Below, one piece after another: positions 14,719-16,591 of a stretch of 16,591 nt of DNA. The translations under genes were made by a program, and so were the position numbers. The stretch is from NCBI GenBank assembly GCA_024688095.1, contig JAILEJ010000111.1:1-16591 (forward strand), written 5' to 3'. How positions within the stretch are numbered: the stretch's first letter is position 1; each line of letters begins with the position of its first letter. The DNA comes from Butyrivibrio sp. GTDB taxonomy: Bacteria; Bacillota; Clostridia; Lachnospirales; Lachnospiraceae. Below the pieces are notes generated by a model. That model had not been told where the DNA came from and searched no databases. It was given only the letters and a program-made list of their open reading frames with translations.

Positions 14719-15837
14719 TTAATCACCACTTGCTGCGGTCAAAGTAAATGTTTCAGTGGTTGAATCGCTATAAGTAATTGTACCTGTTACGCTACCAGCA
14801 TCTGCAATAGTACTATACCAGTTTGTTACAAAGGTTGTATCTAATGTGATTACACCAGTTGTTGAAGCAAGCGTATATCTTGTAGCACCTATTATAGAAT
14901 CATTAATTACTATAGAAGTGATTCCTGTTTTTCCTGCTCCAGATAATGTTGCCAATGTAACAGCTGTACCAGATGTAACAGTTGCTGAAGCTTGGCTAGG
15001 TGCAACTGTTACAGATGCAAGAGCTGTCTCAGGTGTTACATAGTAAGGGATATCCTCTGAAACCTCTTCTTCACCATCTGCTTTTGCAATAGTATATTTA
15101 TAAGTAAATGTGATAGGTGTAGCAGTGTTGTAACTTGCTTTAAAAGCACCCCAGTCTGCATTAGGATTGAGAGTTCCCTTGATCTGCATACCTGTTCCTG
15201 TAATTGCTGTAGGGTCGGTTCCCTGAGCGTATGTATAACCTCCAATTTCAGTTTCACTTGCTGTTCTTGTTATTGTATAAGTTGCCTTATTAAATGCAAA
15301 TTCTGGAGTGATTGATTCTGCTGATAGAAGCCAACCAGTTGTACTTGCAGCATACGCAGCCTCTGTTGCATCAATAGCTGTTATTGCAGTTTTTGCAGGA
15401 ACTGCATATATTTTCATTTTATAGTCATTAAGACCGCCTGTAACTGCACCATCTGCAGTACTAACAAGTGTAGGAGTAACTGTACTAGTAACATCACCAG
15501 CATTAGCAGTAAGCTTTAAATCAGCTGTAACGCTTACATCTATATTACTCTTATTGAGAATTACAAAAGCATTAGACATAATACAAGGATCACCAGCTTC
15601 TGTAAGGGTATCGTTACTCCATGTACCATTTATATATCCTTCTGTATCAATAAGAAGTGGAATGGCAGATGTTGGAAGTGTAACTTTAATTTTATCAGCC
15701 TGTGTTGTGAGTGAACTTGTACCAGCCACAGCCTCCTGAGCGCCTGTTGTTGCAGCATCTTCTGCAAATACAGTCAGAGATGATCCTAAAACCATAGTTG
15801 TTGATAATGCTATTGCTAATAGTCTTTTACTGTTCAT
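14719..15837 (-). CDS. Secreted Ser/Thr/Ala-rich surface protein
   Basis: A 372-aa protein with a good signal peptide: basic MNSKR, hydrophobic LLAIALSTTMVLGSSLTVF, and a likely cut after VFA (residue 25). The mature chain is low in Cys (one) and rich in Thr, Ala and Ser. An N-terminal beta module contains KVTLPTSAIPLLIDTEG (51-67) and VILNKSNIDVSVTADLKL (92-109). GTLNPNADWGAFKAS (221-235) lies in the middle, with TFTYKYTI after it. Residues 275-372 resemble an Ig-like X2-type domain, with alternating strands ending TGTITYSDSTTETFTL. No LPXTG, SLH or choline-binding anchor is present. It is the second gene of a pair, with CCTCC-type ribosome-binding complement 9 bases upstream. It is probably part of the cell surface or a filament; the exact role is unknown. 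Composition looks less AT-rich than the plus-strand genes (not measured). Confidence 0.7.
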   Translation of the reverse strand: MNSKRLLAIALSTTMVLGSSLTVFAEDAATTGAQEAVAGTSSLTTQADKIKVTLPTSAIPLLIDTEGYINGTWSNDTLTEAGDPCIMSNAFVILNKSNIDVSVTADLKLTANAGDVTSTVTPTLVSTADGAVTGGLNDYKMKIYAVPAKTAITAIDATEAAYAASTTGWLLSAESITPEFAFNKATYTITRTASETEIGGYTYAQGTDPTAITGTGMQIKGTLNPNADWGAFKASYNTATPITFTYKYTIAKADGEEEVSEDIPYYVTPETALASVTVAPSQASATVTSGTAVTLATLSGAGKTGITSIVINDSIIGATRYTLASTTGVITLDTTFVTNWYSTIADAGSVTGTITYSDSTTETFTLTAASGD

Positions 15838-15864
15838 AAGAATTTTCCCTCCGTGAAATAAAAA

Positions 15865-16428
15865 TTAATTTGCAATATGTAAGGTAAGTCCGACTGAAAC
15901 TGTGCTGAGCTCCTCATTATTCTCATCTACAAGGTGATATGTGCATGTAGCAGGATAATCGCCTGGATCAAGAGATTCAGTTAAAGTTATGCCGGTTAGT
16001 GTTTCTCCGACAGGTATATACGGCGATGAATATACAAGTGAACTATCTGAATCAAGGAATAGATCAAAGTATACAGTGAACTGATTGGATGAATCATTTT
16101 CAACATATGCATCTGTAGAAGCAGATGCTGAATCTTGAAAATGCCAATCATAATTCATTGACGCTGTATAATACGCTTCGGGAGGAAGTTCACTATTCAA
16201 AAAAGCTGCAACATCTTCAGGCTCAGATACCATGGTGGCTCTTGTACCTGAAGCAACAGTTCCTTTTTGTTCACTTTCTGTTGGCTTGTTTAATAGGACT
16301 ACAATAACTCCAACCAGTACTGCAATTACAACTACTGCTGCACTTGCTACTACTATAACGAGTTTATTTACAGATCCTGAAGAGGTAGAGCTTTTTATGT
16401 TATCTGTTCTTATTCTGTTGTTAGCCAT
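15865..16428 (-). CDS. Single-pass membrane-anchored protein with extracellular beta domain, function unknown
   Basis: A 187-aa type II membrane protein: a short polar cytoplasmic tail (1-22, MANNRIRTDN onward), one hydrophobic helix (about 23-46, Val/Ala-rich), a low-complexity linker, then an extracellular domain. That domain has a YDWHF segment near 93-97 and a beta-rich end with VYFDLFLDSDSS, VYSSPYIPVGETL and GDYPATCTYHL. I have seen similar proteins left hypothetical in Lachnospiraceae (memory only). The start is the ATG at 16428, 10 bases after GGAGGG; an ATG at 16446 overlaps that ribosome-binding site and is not a credible start. The secreted protein gene follows after 27 bases, so the two are probably co-transcribed and may act together at the surface. 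Its leader has a possible -10 box and inverted repeats. Confidence 0.65.
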   Translation of the reverse strand: MANNRIRTDNIKSSTSSGSVNKLVIVVASAAVVVIAVLVGVIVVLLNKPTESEQKGTVASGTRATMVSEPEDVAAFLNSELPPEAYYTASMNYDWHFQDSASASTDAYVENDSSNQFTVYFDLFLDSDSSLVYSSPYIPVGETLTGITLTESLDPGDYPATCTYHLVDENNEELSTVSVGLTLHIAN

Positions 16429-16438
16429 TTTTGATATG

Positions 16439-16444
16439 CCCTCC
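16439..16444 (-). promoter_or_regulatory. Ribosome-binding site deciding the membrane-protein start
   Basis: Read on the minus strand this is GGAGGG, 10 bases before the ATG at 16428. The in-frame upstream ATG at 16446 overlaps it, so that ATG is rejected as the start. Confidence 0.7.
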
Positions 16445-16446
16445 AT

Positions 16447-16500
16447 ATTGAGTTTGCGTCCTCAATTGGTTATTTGGCTTTTAATTATCACCAACTGAGG
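16447..16500 (-). repeat. Overlapping inverted repeats in the mRNA leader
   Basis: Arms at 16460-16470 and 16490-16500 form an 11-base inverted repeat with one mismatch, which becomes a G-U pair in the minus-strand RNA, around a 19-base loop. A second pair, ATTGAG at 16447-16452 with CTCAAT at 16461-16466, shares bases with one arm, so the two hairpins cannot form together. The second ends 2 bases from the ribosome-binding site. The pairing is read directly from the sequence; a regulatory role is inferred. Confidence 0.45.
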
Positions 16501-16503
16501 TTT

Positions 16504-16531
16504 CATATTATAAGCTCCGCTTTGTAATATG
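16504..16531 (-). promoter_or_regulatory. Candidate -10 box within a dyad
   Basis: On the minus strand a TATAAT hexamer lies at 16507-16512, placing a start site near 16500, just at the edge of the leader hairpin. The -35 at the right distance (16530-16535, CATTCA) is poor. The box sits inside an imperfect dyad whose outer arms, CATATTA and TAATATG (16504-16510 and 16525-16531), could be an operator. Activator dependence would fit the weak -35, but this is inference. Confidence 0.4.
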
Positions 16532-16591
16532 AATGTTATTGATTGACGGTTGCGGTAGGTTCCTAGGCTACCTACGGATAATATACAGATG
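16532..16591. other. Unassigned end region with a short inverted repeat
   Basis: No gene is visible in the last 60 bases. A small inverted repeat, GTAGGT at 16555-16560 with ACCTAC at 16570-16575, surrounds a CCTAGG core. It could be an operator or part of a divergent gene's control region beyond the window, but nothing here decides. Confidence 0.25.

Noticed and set aside
16446..16446. Upstream ATG for the membrane-anchored protein
   Set aside because: It overlaps the GGAGGG that serves the ATG at 16428.
14846..16498. Plus-strand open frames opposite the two surface-protein genes
   Set aside because: The minus frames have a signal peptide, a membrane helix and good ribosome-binding sites; the plus frames have none of these.
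16543..16548. TTGACG as a plus-strand -35 box
   Set aside because: No -10-like hexamer lies 16-18 bases downstream, and no plus-strand gene is visible before the window ends.
1..16591. CRISPR arrays, tRNA or rRNA genes, insertion sequences
   Set aside because: I saw no regularly spaced repeats, no tRNA-like cloverleaf and no transposase-like protein on either strand.

Overview
The window is AT-rich Gram-positive DNA with purine-rich Shine-Dalgarno sites. It looks like a Clostridia genome, probably Lachnospiraceae (inferred from base composition, codon use and the mix of protein families). It falls into two parts.

Positions 1 to about 14620 are a plus-strand surface-glycan or glycoprotein-modification locus. 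It starts with the 3' end of a DUF4422 glycosyltransferase-like gene. After a 142-base gap with a possible promoter come ten closely spaced genes: a CDP-glycerol glycerophosphotransferase-like protein; a VioA/FdtB-like sugar aminotransferase; a radical SAM protein with an N-terminal SPASM-like cysteine set; two family-2 glycosyltransferases; a short, divergent DegT-like protein; an ATP-grasp/HAD fusion; a second radical SAM protein; a predicted seven-bladed beta-propeller; and two NKWYS-type (sulfotransferase-like) proteins. Just after the last one lies a 24-codon remnant of another sulfotransferase, too short for ordinary gene calling. No plus-strand product shows a signal peptide or a convincing membrane segment. 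No flippase, polymerase, initiating phosphosugar transferase or sugar-nucleotide dehydratase is present, so the locus is either a fragment of a larger cluster or modifies an acceptor made elsewhere, such as flagellin, another surface protein or a teichoic-type polymer.

The locus is built from pairs: two radical SAM proteins, two GT2 enzymes, two NKWYS proteins and two DegT-fold proteins. A Rossmann-like module of about 100 residues recurs in five proteins of three unrelated enzyme classes. It is C-terminal in both radical SAM proteins and one GT2, and N-terminal in both NKWYS proteins. This shared module and the SPASM-first radical SAM enzymes are the most unusual features here. A working model is that the aminotransferases and radical SAM proteins make or edit an unusual amino sugar, the ATP-grasp/HAD protein adds and trims a ligated group, the GT2 enzymes transfer sugars, the CDP-glycerol-type protein transfers a polyol phosphate, and the NKWYS proteins decorate the product. 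Substrates cannot be read from the sequence.

A perfect-looking hairpin terminator at 14629-14662, with T-rich flanks on both sides, separates the locus from a convergent minus-strand pair at 14719-16428: a single-pass membrane-anchored protein followed by a secreted Ser/Thr/Ala-rich surface protein. Their leader (16429-16591) holds a -10-like box and two mutually exclusive inverted repeats just upstream of the ribosome-binding site.
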